From positions 6,032,893 to 6,096,892 of the forward strand of contig NC_014623.1 in NCBI RefSeq assembly GCF_000165485.1: a stretch of DNA of 64,000 bases, read 5' to 3'. Shown here piece after piece: positions 51,400 to 60,273 of the stretch; position 1 is the first letter of the stretch, and each line of letters opens with the position of its first letter. The notes beneath the pieces were generated by a model. That model was not told the origin of the DNA, did not search any database, and saw only the letters and a program-made list of their open reading frames with translations. This stretch comes from Stigmatella aurantiaca DW4/3-1 (lineage in GTDB: Bacteria > Myxococcota > Myxococcia > Myxococcales > Myxococcaceae). The translations under genes were made by a program, and so were the position numbers.

Positions 51400-52190
51400 G
51401 TGGTGCATCCAGGGGTGAGCGATGCACAAGCACTCCGCGAATGGGCGCGGCGGCTGGTAACGGAGGTGGAGAGCGGCGCAACGGATCGTGCCGTGGCGTT
51501 CAGGGCCACCGGCCGATGGGTGCGTGGGTACGCGGCATTGAAGGCCCTCAGGTCCGAGCCAATCCAGGCCCCCCCTGCGTCCAGAGGGCGTCTATTTGAT
51601 CACCGGCGGACTGGGAGGCGTGGGGCTCACGCTGGCCGAGCACCTGGCACGCCGTGTCTCGGCGCGGCTGGTGCTGACGGGCCGCTCCCCCACCCCGCCA
51701 CGCGAGCACTGGGACGCCTGGTTCGGGCCCCCCACGCAACTGAGGCTGGCCGAGGAGCGGAGCGGACTGCGCGAAGCCGCTGGACTTCCTGGTGCTGTGC
51801 TCCTCGTTGAGCTCGCTCCTGGGAGCCCTGGGCCAGGTGGACTACGCCGCCGTGAGTGCCTTCCTGGACGCGTATGCCGAGTCGAAGCGGGGCCTGCCAG
51901 GCCGCCGCACGGTGTCCATCGATTGGGATCGCTGGCTGGAGGTAGGCGCGGCCATGCGCCGGGGCCTCGGACTCACCCCTGGACAACCGGGGGCCATGGG
52001 TCTGCGGCGCACGGCGCCGGGCGTGTACACGGCACGCTGGCGGGCCGAGAGCGCGTGGTGGTTGGACGAGCACCGCTTGGACGGCGTGGCCACGTTGCCA
52101 GGCGTCGCCTACCTGGAGCTGGTCCGCGCCGCGCTGGAACTCGAACATGGGCCCGCGCCGCTGGAATCCCTTGGCCCACGGTGCCAGGAA
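51400..52190 (+). pseudogene. Decayed type I polyketide synthase fragment (KR-DH)
   Basis: Pieces in different frames read as a KR linker (EWARRLVTEVES, VRGYAALKALRSEP) and a ketoreductase nucleotide site (YLITGGLGGVGLTLAEHLA, RLVLTGRSPTPPREHW). Next comes the KR end (LCSSLSSLLGALGQVDYAA, SAFLDAYAESKRG), and then the DH N-terminus with its catalytic motif H-R-L-D-G-V-A-T-L-P. Frameshifts are near 51590 and 51785, and most of KR is deleted. The fragment stops near 52190. It is a relic of a lost PKS locus or one brought in by recombination. Confidence 0.82.
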
Positions 52191-52205
52191 CTTTTCCCCC
52201 CACGC

Positions 52206-53057
52206 TCAATGCGCTGCCAACAGTACCAACAGCTCGATGGGAAGCGAGTTGATCCCAATGCCGATGGAGGCGTGAAGAGGGCTGGCCACCGAGGAGCCCA
52301 TGCCCGTGCGTAGATGTCCGAAAGGACCCAGGCACCATTTCATGCCCACCTCACCGCCCACGTTGAAAGTGTGTTTCTGGAACGCACCTCCGAACAGCAA
52401 GGTGGCGTACGGCACGAGCGAGGAAGTCAAGAAGTGCTGGTAGCCCATGACTGCATTGAACTCGTCGCCTCCTTGGGCGTTCCAGGCAAAGTGCAGGCCG
52501 AGCATCAACCGGCGTGAGCCGAGCGCCATCGGCTGGAAGGCATACGTCAGGGAATACGTGGTCTGTCCCGAGGAAGCCGGGCGCCACTCGAAGAAAAACT
52601 CGCGGTCTGGCTTATCGATGGCGGGAGCCTCCCAACGGAGCCGCGCCGCCTGTTCGCTGTCACCGGCCGCGCCCCGGGCTTGGTAGAGATCCGCCAGGGC
52701 CCAGGCGGCCTCTTCGCTCTCCTGCTGGTAGGCGGTACTCAGCGGCGCCTCGGCCCCGGAGAGTTCGCCACGCGCCATCATGAGCTTCCCCGCGGAGATG
52801 CAATCCCCGGTGTAGCCGCCCTCGCACGCGCGGACGAAGGCGTTCTCGGCCTGCTGCGTCTCGCCTTGCCGCAACAGCTCCGGCGCCCACTGGCTGCAGG
52901 CACCGGCCTCGCCGCGCTCACACTCCGAGGGGATGGTGCCGCGGGAAGTGGCACACGACACGGCCATGAGCGGCAACCCCACCGCGAGGAGCCTCGTCAC
53001 CCACCGCACGGGACATGCGGCAGGCCACGAAGGAACGTCACGGGGGAAAAACGTCAT
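52206..53057 (-). CDS. Lipoprotein with Sel1-like start and beta-rich C-terminus
   Basis: A 283-residue protein. The ATG at 53057 has GGAG 8 nt upstream. The signal peptide ends LPLMAVSCATS. Residues 30-120 are helical with cysteine-containing repeats (ERGEAGACSQWAPELL, VRACEGGYTGDCISAGKLM), like short Sel1/TPR units. The rest has alternating aromatic strands (SLTYAFQPMALGSRRLMLGLHFAW, LVPYATLLFGGAFQ) that could be a small outer-membrane barrel. I do not know the family. Confidence 0.7.
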   Translation of the reverse strand: MTFFPRDVPSWPAACPVRWVTRLLAVGLPLMAVSCATSRGTIPSECERGEAGACSQWAPELLRQGETQQAENAFVRACEGGYTGDCISAGKLMMARGELSGAEAPLSTAYQQESEEAAWALADLYQARGAAGDSEQAARLRWEAPAIDKPDREFFFEWRPASSGQTTYSLTYAFQPMALGSRRLMLGLHFAWNAQGGDEFNAVMGYQHFLTSSLVPYATLLFGGAFQKHTFNVGGEVGMKWCLGPFGHLRTGMGSSVASPLHASIGIGINSLPIELLVLLAAH

Positions 53058-53143
53058 CGGTGTTCTCCAGGACAGCACGCCTGGAGAATACCGCACATGC
53101 CTCCTCGTGCCCGGCCACCCCTGGTGGCGCGCGGGTCAGCAGG

Positions 53144-53572
53144 CTACTCAACGACGTGCGCGTGCGTGGTGCCCGTACTGTCCAGGAAGTAGAGGGTGAA
53201 GCCCACGGGCGTCGCCGCGCCCCACGGCTCGACATAGACGTTCCACTGCAACCCGCCCGGGGCATCATGCTTGAAGACCGCCATGGGCCAACGGCCCGGG
53301 CCGTCACAGACGGCTCCCCCGAGATTGCCCCCCATGCGCCAGATGGCCCCGTCGGCGTTGACCAGAAGCACTGGCACCCAGTCGTAGGGAACCGTGTCGG
53401 ACGAGATCAGCCAATCCGCCTGGAGGTTGGCATCCTGGGCCGGGTTCGCGCACGACGTCCCCACGAAACCGGCGAGCGACAAAGGCTCGTACCGCGAACC
53501 TGCCTGCGCATTGCCGGCAAGCGCCAAGGTTACTCCCGCGCTGAGAATGCAAGCGAATCGAGTCAGTGCCAT
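53144..53572 (-). CDS. Small secreted protein of unknown function
   Basis: About 142 residues. The ATG at 53572 follows GGAGACAACGTG. A clear signal peptide (ACILSAGVTLALAGNAQA) with an AxA cleavage site is present. The mature protein has two cysteines (GTSCANP, GAVCDGP), which probably form a disulfide, and is beta-rich. I know no family. It is 87 nt upstream of, and possibly co-transcribed with, the lipoprotein gene on its left. Confidence 0.65.
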   Translation of the reverse strand: MALTRFACILSAGVTLALAGNAQAGSRYEPLSLAGFVGTSCANPAQDANLQADWLISSDTVPYDWVPVLLVNADGAIWRMGGNLGGAVCDGPGRWPMAVFKHDAPGGLQWNVYVEPWGAATPVGFTLYFLDSTGTTHAHVVE

Positions 53573-53908
53573 CACGTTGTCTCCATCAAGTGGATGAGCT
53601 CACCCCTGTGAGCGCCGGCGGAAACCACCCGCACGTGACAGCCATGATCGTCAAAAACGGGCACACGGCATCGGACCGAGGAAGGGGGGGAACCTTCGAC
53701 CAAAGTCGAAGTTCGACGAAGGTCCAGGCACTCCGCGCCACTTCCTTCGGACACCAATGAAACCGGAGCAACACCGCGCCTCAGAGGAACGGGACGGGGC
53801 AGGAAGCACCCGGTTTGACGCTCTGCGTCTGTGAAAGCCCACGGCACTTCGGATCTTCCCGGTTCGCGGCCTGCTGATATGACGGGGCCCGGAGAGGGAC
53901 CCCGACAT
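53573..53908. promoter_or_regulatory. Divergent intergenic region upstream of glgC
   Basis: About 335 bp between divergent genes. It contains clustered ttcgac/gtcgaa half-sites: ttcgac (53695-53700) and gtcgaa (53705-53710) form a 6-bp hairpin. Around it, accttcg (53692-53698) pairs with cgaaggt (53717-53723). This could be an operator. No gene is visible. Confidence 0.4.
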
Positions 53909-55153
53909 ATGGCGAAGCACATCCTCGGCATGATCCTGGCCGGAGGCCAGGGAACTCGTCTGGCACCACTCACCGCGAAGCGCTCGAAGCCCGCCGTCCC
54001 CTTCGGCTCGAAGTTCCGCATCATCGACTTCGCACTCAACAACTTCATCAACTCGGGCATCTACTCCATCTATGTCCTGACGCAGTTCAAGGCGCAGTCG
54101 CTCACCGAGCACATCCAGCGGGGCTGGCGCTTCGGCTCGTTTCTCTCGGATTACTTCATCACGCTGGTGCCGGCGCAGATGTACCGCTACGAGGAGCTGG
54201 GGCCCGTTTGGTACCGGGGCACGGCGGACGCCATCTACCAGAACCTTCACCTGGTGGAGAACCACGGGGCGGAGCACGTGGCCATCTTCTCCGGCGACCA
54301 CATCTACAAGATGAACGTCGCGCACATGGTGGAGATGCACGAGTCCCAGCGCGCGGACATCACCATCGCCGCGTACCCGACGCCGCTGGCGGACGCCCAC
54401 CGCTTCGGCATCATGCAGGTGGACGAGCGGGGCCGCGTCACCGAGTTCCAGGAGAAGCCCAAGGACGCCAAGCCGATGCCAGACCGGCCCACCATGGCCC
54501 TGGCCAGCATGGGCAACTACATCTTCCGCCGGCAGGTGCTCCAGGATCTGCTGGAGGCCGATGCACGCGAGGAGGGCTCCCAGCACGACTTCGGAAAGAA
54601 CATCCTCCCGAAGGCGCTGAAGGACGGCTACCACATCCAGTATTACGACTTCACCCGCAACCCCATCCCGGGCCGGGATGGGCCCAACACGTACTGGCGG
54701 GACGTGGGAACGCTCGAGGCCTACCACGAGGCCTCCATGGATCTGGTCTCGGTGAACCCGGAGTTCGACCTGTACAACCCGGACTGGGCCCTGCGCACGG
54801 CGAACGAGTACAGCCCGCCGGCGAAGTTCGTCCATGAGTCCGGGGATCGGATGGGCCGGGCGCTCAACTCGCTGGTGGCCGGGGGCTGCATCATCTCCGG
54901 CGGCGTGGTGCGCGAGAGCATCCTCTTCCGCTGGGCGCGGGTGAACTCCTACGCGGAGGTGTCTCGCTCGGTGCTCTTCGATGGGGTGGACATTGGCCGT
55001 CACGCCAAGGTGAAGAACGCCATCATCGACAAGGGGGTACGGGTCCCGCCCAACGCCAGCGTGGGCTATGACCTGGAGCAGGACAAGGCGCGAGGCTTCA
55101 CCCTCACCGACTCGGGCATCGTCGTCGTTCCGAAGAACTACCGGTTCGTCTGA
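53909..55153 (+). CDS. glgC: Glucose-1-phosphate adenylyltransferase
   Basis: A 414-residue protein. It has the nucleotidyl-transferase start [65 protein letters not shown] (substrate Lys) and [14 protein letters not shown]. The left-handed beta-helix C-terminus has [13 protein letters not shown] and [16 protein letters not shown]. It makes ADP-glucose for glycogen, the first committed step, and is typically activated by fructose-1,6-bisphosphate or related sugars. No other glg gene is near. An in-frame ATG at 53879 is possible, but the chosen start fits the family. Confidence 0.96.
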   Translation: MAKHILGMILAGGQGTRLAPLTAKRSKPAVPFGSKFRIIDFALNNFINSGIYSIYVLTQFKAQSLTEHIQRGWRFGSFLSDYFITLVPAQMYRYEELGPVWYRGTADAIYQNLHLVENHGAEHVAIFSGDHIYKMNVAHMVEMHESQRADITIAAYPTPLADAHRFGIMQVDERGRVTEFQEKPKDAKPMPDRPTMALASMGNYIFRRQVLQDLLEADAREEGSQHDFGKNILPKALKDGYHIQYYDFTRNPIPGRDGPNTYWRDVGTLEAYHEASMDLVSVNPEFDLYNPDWALRTANEYSPPAKFVHESGDRMGRALNSLVAGGCIISGGVVRESILFRWARVNSYAEVSRSVLFDGVDIGRHAKVKNAIIDKGVRVPPNASVGYDLEQDKARGFTLTDSGIVVVPKNYRFV

Positions 55154-55213
55154 GGCTCTGGAGGCGCCACGGAACGGCACAAGAGGCGGAGACTGCGCAG
55201 GGCCCTGCCAGCG

Positions 55214-56335
55214 GTGCTGGTCCTGGGCCTGCTGGGGCTCCTCCTCGCCATACCGGATGACCTGCGCGCCCTCTCCCTGGTGCTCCGGGCTTCGGGGAGA
55301 CACGACGGCTGGGCAGGAGTCCTCCTGTCCTGGAGGACACAACCCGTCGAGGTCTCCAGCCTCCAGGTTCCCACCCGGTACGGCCCCCTGCGGGCCCGCC
55401 TCTATTGGCCCCAGGAGCACCGGGGCCATACGGTGGTGCTGACCTCCGGCGTCCACGCGGATGGCATTGATGAGCCCCGGCTGGTGACGCTGGCGCGAGC
55501 CCTCGCCACGGAAGGGCTTCCCGTGCTCACGCCCGAGCCGGTGGATCTGCTCCGCTATGAAATCACCCCGCGTCTCACGGACATGCTCGAGGACGCGGCG
55601 GTCTGGACCACCCAGCAGCCCAGCCTTGCCCCGGACGGCAAGGTGAACCTCTTTGGGATCAGCTTCTCGGGCGGGCTGTCCATCGTGGCCGCCGGAAGGC
55701 CCAGGCTGAAGGACAAGGTCGTGGCCACGCTGTCACTCGGAGGCCATGGGGATCTCTCGCGCGTGCTGGCCTTCCTCTGCACGGGCGTGAAACCCGATGG
55801 CCAGCGGCTGAAACCCCATGACTACGGCGTGGTCATCCTCCTCCTCAACGTGGCAGGCCAGCTCGTCCCACCCGAGCAGGTGGAACCCCTGCGCGAGGCC
55901 ATTCGCACGTTCCTGCGCGCGTCCCACCTCACCTTGACGGACGCGCGGCGAGCCGAGGAGACATTCGAGGAGGCCCGGCGGATGCAAGCCCGGATGCCAG
56001 AGCCCTCCGCTCGCCTGATGGGATACGTCAACACGCGCGACGTGGCCGCGCTCGGCCCACTGCTCTTGCCCCACGTCCAATCCTTCGCGGCGGATCCTTC
56101 CGTGTCACCCGAACGATCCCCTGCCCCCCCTTCCCCCGTCTACTTGTTGCACGGAGCGGATGACACGGTCATTCCCGCGATCGAGTCGGCGCTGTTACGC
56201 CAAGCGCTGGAGCCGCACACCGAGGTCCATCGCCTCGCCACCCCCCTCATCACCCATGCCGAATTCGACCGTGGCGCGGGCATGATGGACGTCTGGAGCC
56301 TCATCACCTTCTGGTCGAGGCTGCTCGCGGAGTAG
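55214..56335 (+). CDS. Membrane-anchored alpha/beta hydrolase
   Basis: A 373-residue protein from a GTG at 55214. It is an alpha/beta-hydrolase fold with VVLTSGVHADGIDEPRL and a nucleophile-elbow region KVNLFGISFSGGLS. The acid and base appear near LLHGADDTVIP and THAEFDRG. The elbow is G-I-S-F-S-G, so the usual G-x-S-x-G has Ser in place of the last Gly. The hydrophobic N-terminus is an anchor. Positively charged residues suited to it (KRRRLRR) are encoded just upstream in frame, with GGAGGCGCC before an ACG at 55169. Translation may therefore start there or at another non-standard codon. The gene directly follows glgC, in the same frame. Confidence 0.78.
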   Translation: MLVLGLLGLLLAIPDDLRALSLVLRASGRHDGWAGVLLSWRTQPVEVSSLQVPTRYGPLRARLYWPQEHRGHTVVLTSGVHADGIDEPRLVTLARALATEGLPVLTPEPVDLLRYEITPRLTDMLEDAAVWTTQQPSLAPDGKVNLFGISFSGGLSIVAAGRPRLKDKVVATLSLGGHGDLSRVLAFLCTGVKPDGQRLKPHDYGVVILLLNVAGQLVPPEQVEPLREAIRTFLRASHLTLTDARRAEETFEEARRMQARMPEPSARLMGYVNTRDVAALGPLLLPHVQSFAADPSVSPERSPAPPSPVYLLHGADDTVIPAIESALLRQALEPHTEVHRLATPLITHAEFDRGAGMMDVWSLITFWSRLLAE

Positions 56336-56535
56336 CGCGAGCTGGAACGTGGATCCTCCCACATCCCCACTTGGGGACCCGCATGTGAGCTTGAAGGCCC
56401 CAGAGGTACGAAGGAGAGGCCACATGTGACCCGTTGCATCACCGTCCCCTGGGATGAGTCCACTTGTTGGGGGCCCCCCGCGTGGAGAACTTCGGTTCCG
56501 CGACAGGGTCCTGTAGGCAACGGGGAGAGAAAAAG
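56336..56535. other. Intergenic region without a recognised gene
   Basis: 200 bp between two plus-strand genes. I see no gene, tRNA or convincing terminator. A GGGGAGAG at 56520-56527 is the ribosome-binding site of the next gene. Confidence 0.4.
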
Positions 56536-57975
56536 ATGCTCCAAGGAAAGAGCAGTCAGCGAGTCTTCAAGAACGCAACCGGCGTGCTCTCCTGCCTCTT
56601 CGTGCTGGCCTGCGGCGCTGGAGACGAGTGGTCTTCGGACTACTTCCCGCAGGCCGAGCAACTCCAGGCACGGGATCCGGGCCCCTCGGAGCCCACGGGG
56701 AAGAGCTGGTTTGTCAGCCCCCAGGGCTCGGATGAGGCCCGTGGCACGCGCGAGGCACCGCTGCGCACCCTCACCCGGGCCACGGCGCTCGCCAAGGCGG
56801 GAGATGCCATCCGGGTGCTCCCTGGCGTGTATGCCGAGACCCTGGTCCTCGAGGCCAAGGGCACGGACGCTCCGGTCTTCCTCATCGGCGAAGGCTCACC
56901 TCGTCCCACCCTGGTGCCCAACCGTCAGGACCGGGGCTCGCTCATCCGCGTGAAGGGGCGCTGGCGTCTGGAAAACCTCCACATCGATCTGGGGGGGGCC
57001 CCGATGGTGGCCGTCCTCTTCGAGAACGGCGGCCACCACTCGGTCCTGTCCAGGAGTGAGCTTCACCACGGGACGGCGGGCACGGGGGTGCTCGTGGAGG
57101 GCGCGGAGAACGTCACCCTCCAGCACAACACCCTTCACCACTTCATCAAGCCGGGAGACGACTCCCACGGCGTGACGGTGGTGGGCCCCTCGCGCAACGT
57201 CGTCATCTGGGACAACGACATCCATCACAACTCGGGCGATTCCATCCAGTGCCAGGCAGGCAAGGAGCCCGCCGAGGCCGTGCTCATCGACGGCAACACG
57301 CTGCACGAGGATGGGGAGAACGGGGTGGACATCAAGCGGTGCCACGAAGTCATTGTCCGCAACAACCGCATGTTCGGCTTTCCGAACCTGGACCTGCGCA
57401 ACGCGGGGACCTCCGCCGGGGAGGCGGTCGTCATCCACGAGGCGGCCCGTGGCATCAAGCTCCAGAACAACGACATCTCGGATGCGGGCCGTGGCATCTC
57501 CGTGGTGGGGGACAGCACGTTCCCCGAGGGCGTCTGGGTGGAGGGCAACACCATCCAGGACATCCACAGCCGCACGAAGGGCAACGGCCATGGCATCCGC
57601 ATCGAGGTCGCCAAGAACGTGAAGGTGTTGGACAACACGCTGGCGAACACGGCCAGCTACGGAATGATGGTGGCTGCCGATGACAAGCAGGTCCAGGGCC
57701 TCATCATCCAGAACAACTCCCTCCGGGGAGGGGCCCAGTCCCTTCTGCTCCGCCTGGGGCACGAGCGTTTCCGCCCCGGTCTCGTCCTGGAAGGCAACCG
57801 CTATGCCCGCGGAGGCATCCTCCAGGCCGATGGGGTGAAGGAGAAGCTCGGTGGCTCGAACGCTCACCTCAGGGGAGAATTCTCCGGAGAGCGGCTGACC
57901 CTCGCCTCTCACGCGAGCCTCGATGCATGGCGGCAAGTGCTCGAGGTGGACGCCGGGGCCGACCTGCTGGAGTGA
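56536..57975 (+). CDS. Right-handed parallel beta-helix lipoprotein
   Basis: A 479-residue protein. The ATG at 56536 follows GGGGAGAGAAAAAG. The lipobox is LFVLAC. A DUF1565-like opening (WFVSPQGSDEARGT, PLRTLTRATALAKAGDAIRVLPGVY) is followed by about ten beta-helix coils with N-N/N-T ladders (LQHNTLHH, WDNDIHHN, IDGNTLHE, VRNNRMFG, VEGNTIQD, LDNTLANT, IQNNSLRG). Such folds are found in polysaccharide lyases and surface glycan-binding proteins. Catalytic residues cannot be assigned, although repeated His/Asp near SELHHGTAG and DDSHGVTVV could form a site. Confidence 0.85.
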   Translation: MLQGKSSQRVFKNATGVLSCLFVLACGAGDEWSSDYFPQAEQLQARDPGPSEPTGKSWFVSPQGSDEARGTREAPLRTLTRATALAKAGDAIRVLPGVYAETLVLEAKGTDAPVFLIGEGSPRPTLVPNRQDRGSLIRVKGRWRLENLHIDLGGAPMVAVLFENGGHHSVLSRSELHHGTAGTGVLVEGAENVTLQHNTLHHFIKPGDDSHGVTVVGPSRNVVIWDNDIHHNSGDSIQCQAGKEPAEAVLIDGNTLHEDGENGVDIKRCHEVIVRNNRMFGFPNLDLRNAGTSAGEAVVIHEAARGIKLQNNDISDAGRGISVVGDSTFPEGVWVEGNTIQDIHSRTKGNGHGIRIEVAKNVKVLDNTLANTASYGMMVAADDKQVQGLIIQNNSLRGGAQSLLLRLGHERFRPGLVLEGNRYARGGILQADGVKEKLGGSNAHLRGEFSGERLTLASHASLDAWRQVLEVDAGADLLE

Positions 57976-57990
57976 GGGCGTCTCCCGGGG

Positions 57991-58986
57991 TTACTCCGGC
58001 CCGGAGAGGGGAAACCGGAGGAGACCCAGCCGCGGGATACCGCCCCGGCCCGCGGTCATGAATCCAAAGTTGGTGACATACATCCACCGGCGGCCCTCGT
58101 GCTCGGCGATGGCCAGGCTGGCGGGGCCGTCAAACAGGCCGTCCGCCTCGATGGCGTGAATGCGCTTGTCTGGAGTGATCCGGAGGATGCGGTTCGCCCG
58201 GTTCATCGACACCCACAGGCTGCCGTCCTTCGGATCCCTCAGCACGTCATCGGCCCCGAAGAAGCCCTTGCAATCCGGGCCGAGCACCAGTTCAGGGGTT
58301 CCCGCACTGCCGTCCGGCTTGACCGGAATGCGCACGAGCGAGGCCCGGTCACTGCTGACGACCAGCACGCTGTCTCCCTCGAATGTCAGTCCGTTGGCGC
58401 CAATGGGAAAGGGGATCTCCGCCGTGCCACAAAAAGCGTTGTCTCCCAGGAGCGAGGGGGCGGCGGCCCACTTCTCGCCCTGCCCCTCCGGTCCAAACAC
58501 GAACACGGCCCCGGTGGCGGAGTCCGTGACGAACAGGCGCCCCTTCGCATCGAACTCCAGGCCATTGGGGAAGGCCAGCTCCGGGTGGGAGGCAAACAGG
58601 GTGGCCTCTTCGGCCTGAGCCGCGAGCCGGTAGATGCCCGTGCGAAGCTGGGGCGAGTACGAGGCCAGCCCCGCGTAGAGATTTCCCTCCGCATCAAAGA
58701 CAAGGCCGGTGAGAAAGCCCGCATTGGGTGGAATCGAGGGCCAGCGCCCATAGGGCGTCACCGCCCCCGAGGCGGAGATCCGGAGCACCTGTCCCGTGGG
58801 CGCCATGCCGACATAGGCGTCCCCGCCTCGCACGGCGAGCCCCTCGGGAAACTGGCCTTGCGCCATGTCAAAAGCGAGGACCTGGCTGACCGGGGCCGGC
58901 GCGTCCTCCGAAACCTCGCGAGGCCGCTGCTGGGCGGCACACCCCACCCCAAGAACGGCCAGAATGACAGCACGGTGCAACGTCAT
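57991..58986 (-). CDS. SMP-30/gluconolactonase/LRE-like beta-propeller lipoprotein
   Basis: A 331-residue protein. The ATG at 58986 has GGGAGGG upstream. The signal peptide ends LAVLGVGC. Six or so propeller blades are seen, with P-x-G-L-x-F/V-D-A-x-G-x-L-Y/F (GLVFDAEGNLYAG, GLEFDAKGRLFVTD, GLTFEGDSVLVV) and SLWVSMNRANRILRI. The family hydrolyses lactones or binds metals. Here the surface location suggests a binding or scavenging role. It converges on the beta-helix gene (15 bp apart). Confidence 0.8.
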   Translation of the reverse strand: MTLHRAVILAVLGVGCAAQQRPREVSEDAPAPVSQVLAFDMAQGQFPEGLAVRGGDAYVGMAPTGQVLRISASGAVTPYGRWPSIPPNAGFLTGLVFDAEGNLYAGLASYSPQLRTGIYRLAAQAEEATLFASHPELAFPNGLEFDAKGRLFVTDSATGAVFVFGPEGQGEKWAAAPSLLGDNAFCGTAEIPFPIGANGLTFEGDSVLVVSSDRASLVRIPVKPDGSAGTPELVLGPDCKGFFGADDVLRDPKDGSLWVSMNRANRILRITPDKRIHAIEADGLFDGPASLAIAEHEGRRWMYVTNFGFMTAGRGGIPRLGLLRFPLSGPE

Positions 58987-59145
58987 GGTATTCCCTCCCA
59001 GCTCCACCACGACTCTAGTGGATTCCGTCCAGCTCACGGAGCCAGACTTCTGGAAAGGGCATTTTCCCCGGGTCCCCCAGGGCCGAGCTCGCCTTCGGCG
59101 TTTCCACCGTGGCGAGCCCTCGTGCACGTGGCCTGGAGCGCCGGC

Positions 59146-59835
59146 TCACAAATCCGGCGGCGGCCGCACTCCCAGGTGGCAGGCGCGCAGCGCGAGCTGG
59201 GTCCGGTTCTCCGCCCCCAGCTTGCGGTACAGCTGCGTCACGTGGGACTTCACCGTGCGCTCGGCGATCTGCAGGTGCGCGGCGATCTTCAGATTGTCCG
59301 CGCCCCCCGCCACGTAGCCCAACACCTCGCGTTCACGCTGCGTGAGGGCGTTCAGCACGCTGGCTGGTTGCGTGGCCACCGGTGGATGCTCGAAGTCATT
59401 GCGCAGCAGTTGCACGGGGAACAGCCGCTCGCCCCGGATCAGCCCGTGAATGGCGGTCGCCACCGCGCCCACGCCCAGGCCCGCGCGGAAGAGGTAGCCC
59501 GAGGCCCCCTCATCAAAGCACTGAGAGATGATGTCCGGAGCGCTGACCGCCGACAGCATCAGCATCCGGACCTCCAGCCGGCGCTTGCGCGCCTCGCGCA
59601 GGAGGTTGAGCCCCTCCGTGACCGAGCACCCGACCGTGGCCTCGTGGTCCGGCTCGACATCCAGAATGGTGACTTGCGGTGGATCCGTTCCCAGGCTGTC
59701 GAGCAGGGTCCTCACATCCCGCGTGACGGACATGACGTTCAGTCCCTCACTGCGCAATCCGTCGGCGAGCCCTTGCCACGCGGACCATGGACCTTCAAGA
59801 ACGGAAATACGAACCGATAGCTGATTTTGTGCCAT
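59146..59835 (-). CDS. NarL/FixJ-type (LuxR) response regulator
   Basis: A 229-residue protein. The ATG at 59835 follows GGGGGGC. The receiver-like domain (about 8-130) has a conserved D59 in ILDVEPD and LSAVSAPDIISQCFDEGASGYL. The acidic pair near the N-terminus is weak (SVLEGPW), so phosphorylation may be lost. The C-terminal HTH has LTQREREVLGYVAGGADNLKIAAHLQIAERTVKSHVTQLYRKL, which is typical LuxR_C. No kinase gene is adjacent, so it is an orphan regulator. Confidence 0.88.
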   Translation of the reverse strand: MAQNQLSVRISVLEGPWSAWQGLADGLRSEGLNVMSVTRDVRTLLDSLGTDPPQVTILDVEPDHEATVGCSVTEGLNLLREARKRRLEVRMLMLSAVSAPDIISQCFDEGASGYLFRAGLGVGAVATAIHGLIRGERLFPVQLLRNDFEHPPVATQPASVLNALTQREREVLGYVAGGADNLKIAAHLQIAERTVKSHVTQLYRKLGAENRTQLALRACHLGVRPPPDL

Positions 59836-60273
59836 GCTAAGCCCCCCAGCTGCCATGGCGTACGACTGGCTTTTTGAGACGACGACTTCAAGGTCTGCTT
59901 CGACGGGATGTTTCAACCCGGGTGCGAATACTTATCCGGCGAATGTCCTGAAGCCCACCTTGTTCTGAGCAACCAACCGCGGTGCTGCTGAAAGCGATTC
60001 CTCTCCGGCTCACCTCCTGGCATTGCGGACCCAGTGGCCTTACCCCGAAAGAGACTCTACCACCGAATCCCTGCTTTGAGCGAGTCAACTTGTGCCGGAC
60101 TGTCAAGTGCTCACGCATCGGCCTGAAGTCTAGAGAGTCCATACCTTGGGGCCATGCATCCATCCGCTGGAAAACAAGGGGGGCCCCCCCCCGGGTAATG
60201 CCCTCTTGCAAAGAGCGTCCCGTGCTCGCCAGGGCGCGTTCTGGAGAGCAGGCGGCATATGCTGGAGGCCGCG
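59836..60273. promoter_or_regulatory. Divergent intergenic region, regulator gene / RDD gene
   Basis: About 440 bp with no recognised gene. It is less GC-rich between 59870 and 60120 than nearby genes and should hold the promoters of both units. The RDD start is fixed by GGAGG at 60264, 5 nt before the ATG at 60274. Confidence 0.4.

Noticed and set aside
53692-53723. Hairpin-like ttcgac/gtcgaa cluster upstream of glgC as a possible terminator
   Set aside because: Short stems and no T-run; kept only as a weak operator candidate in the intergenic entry.
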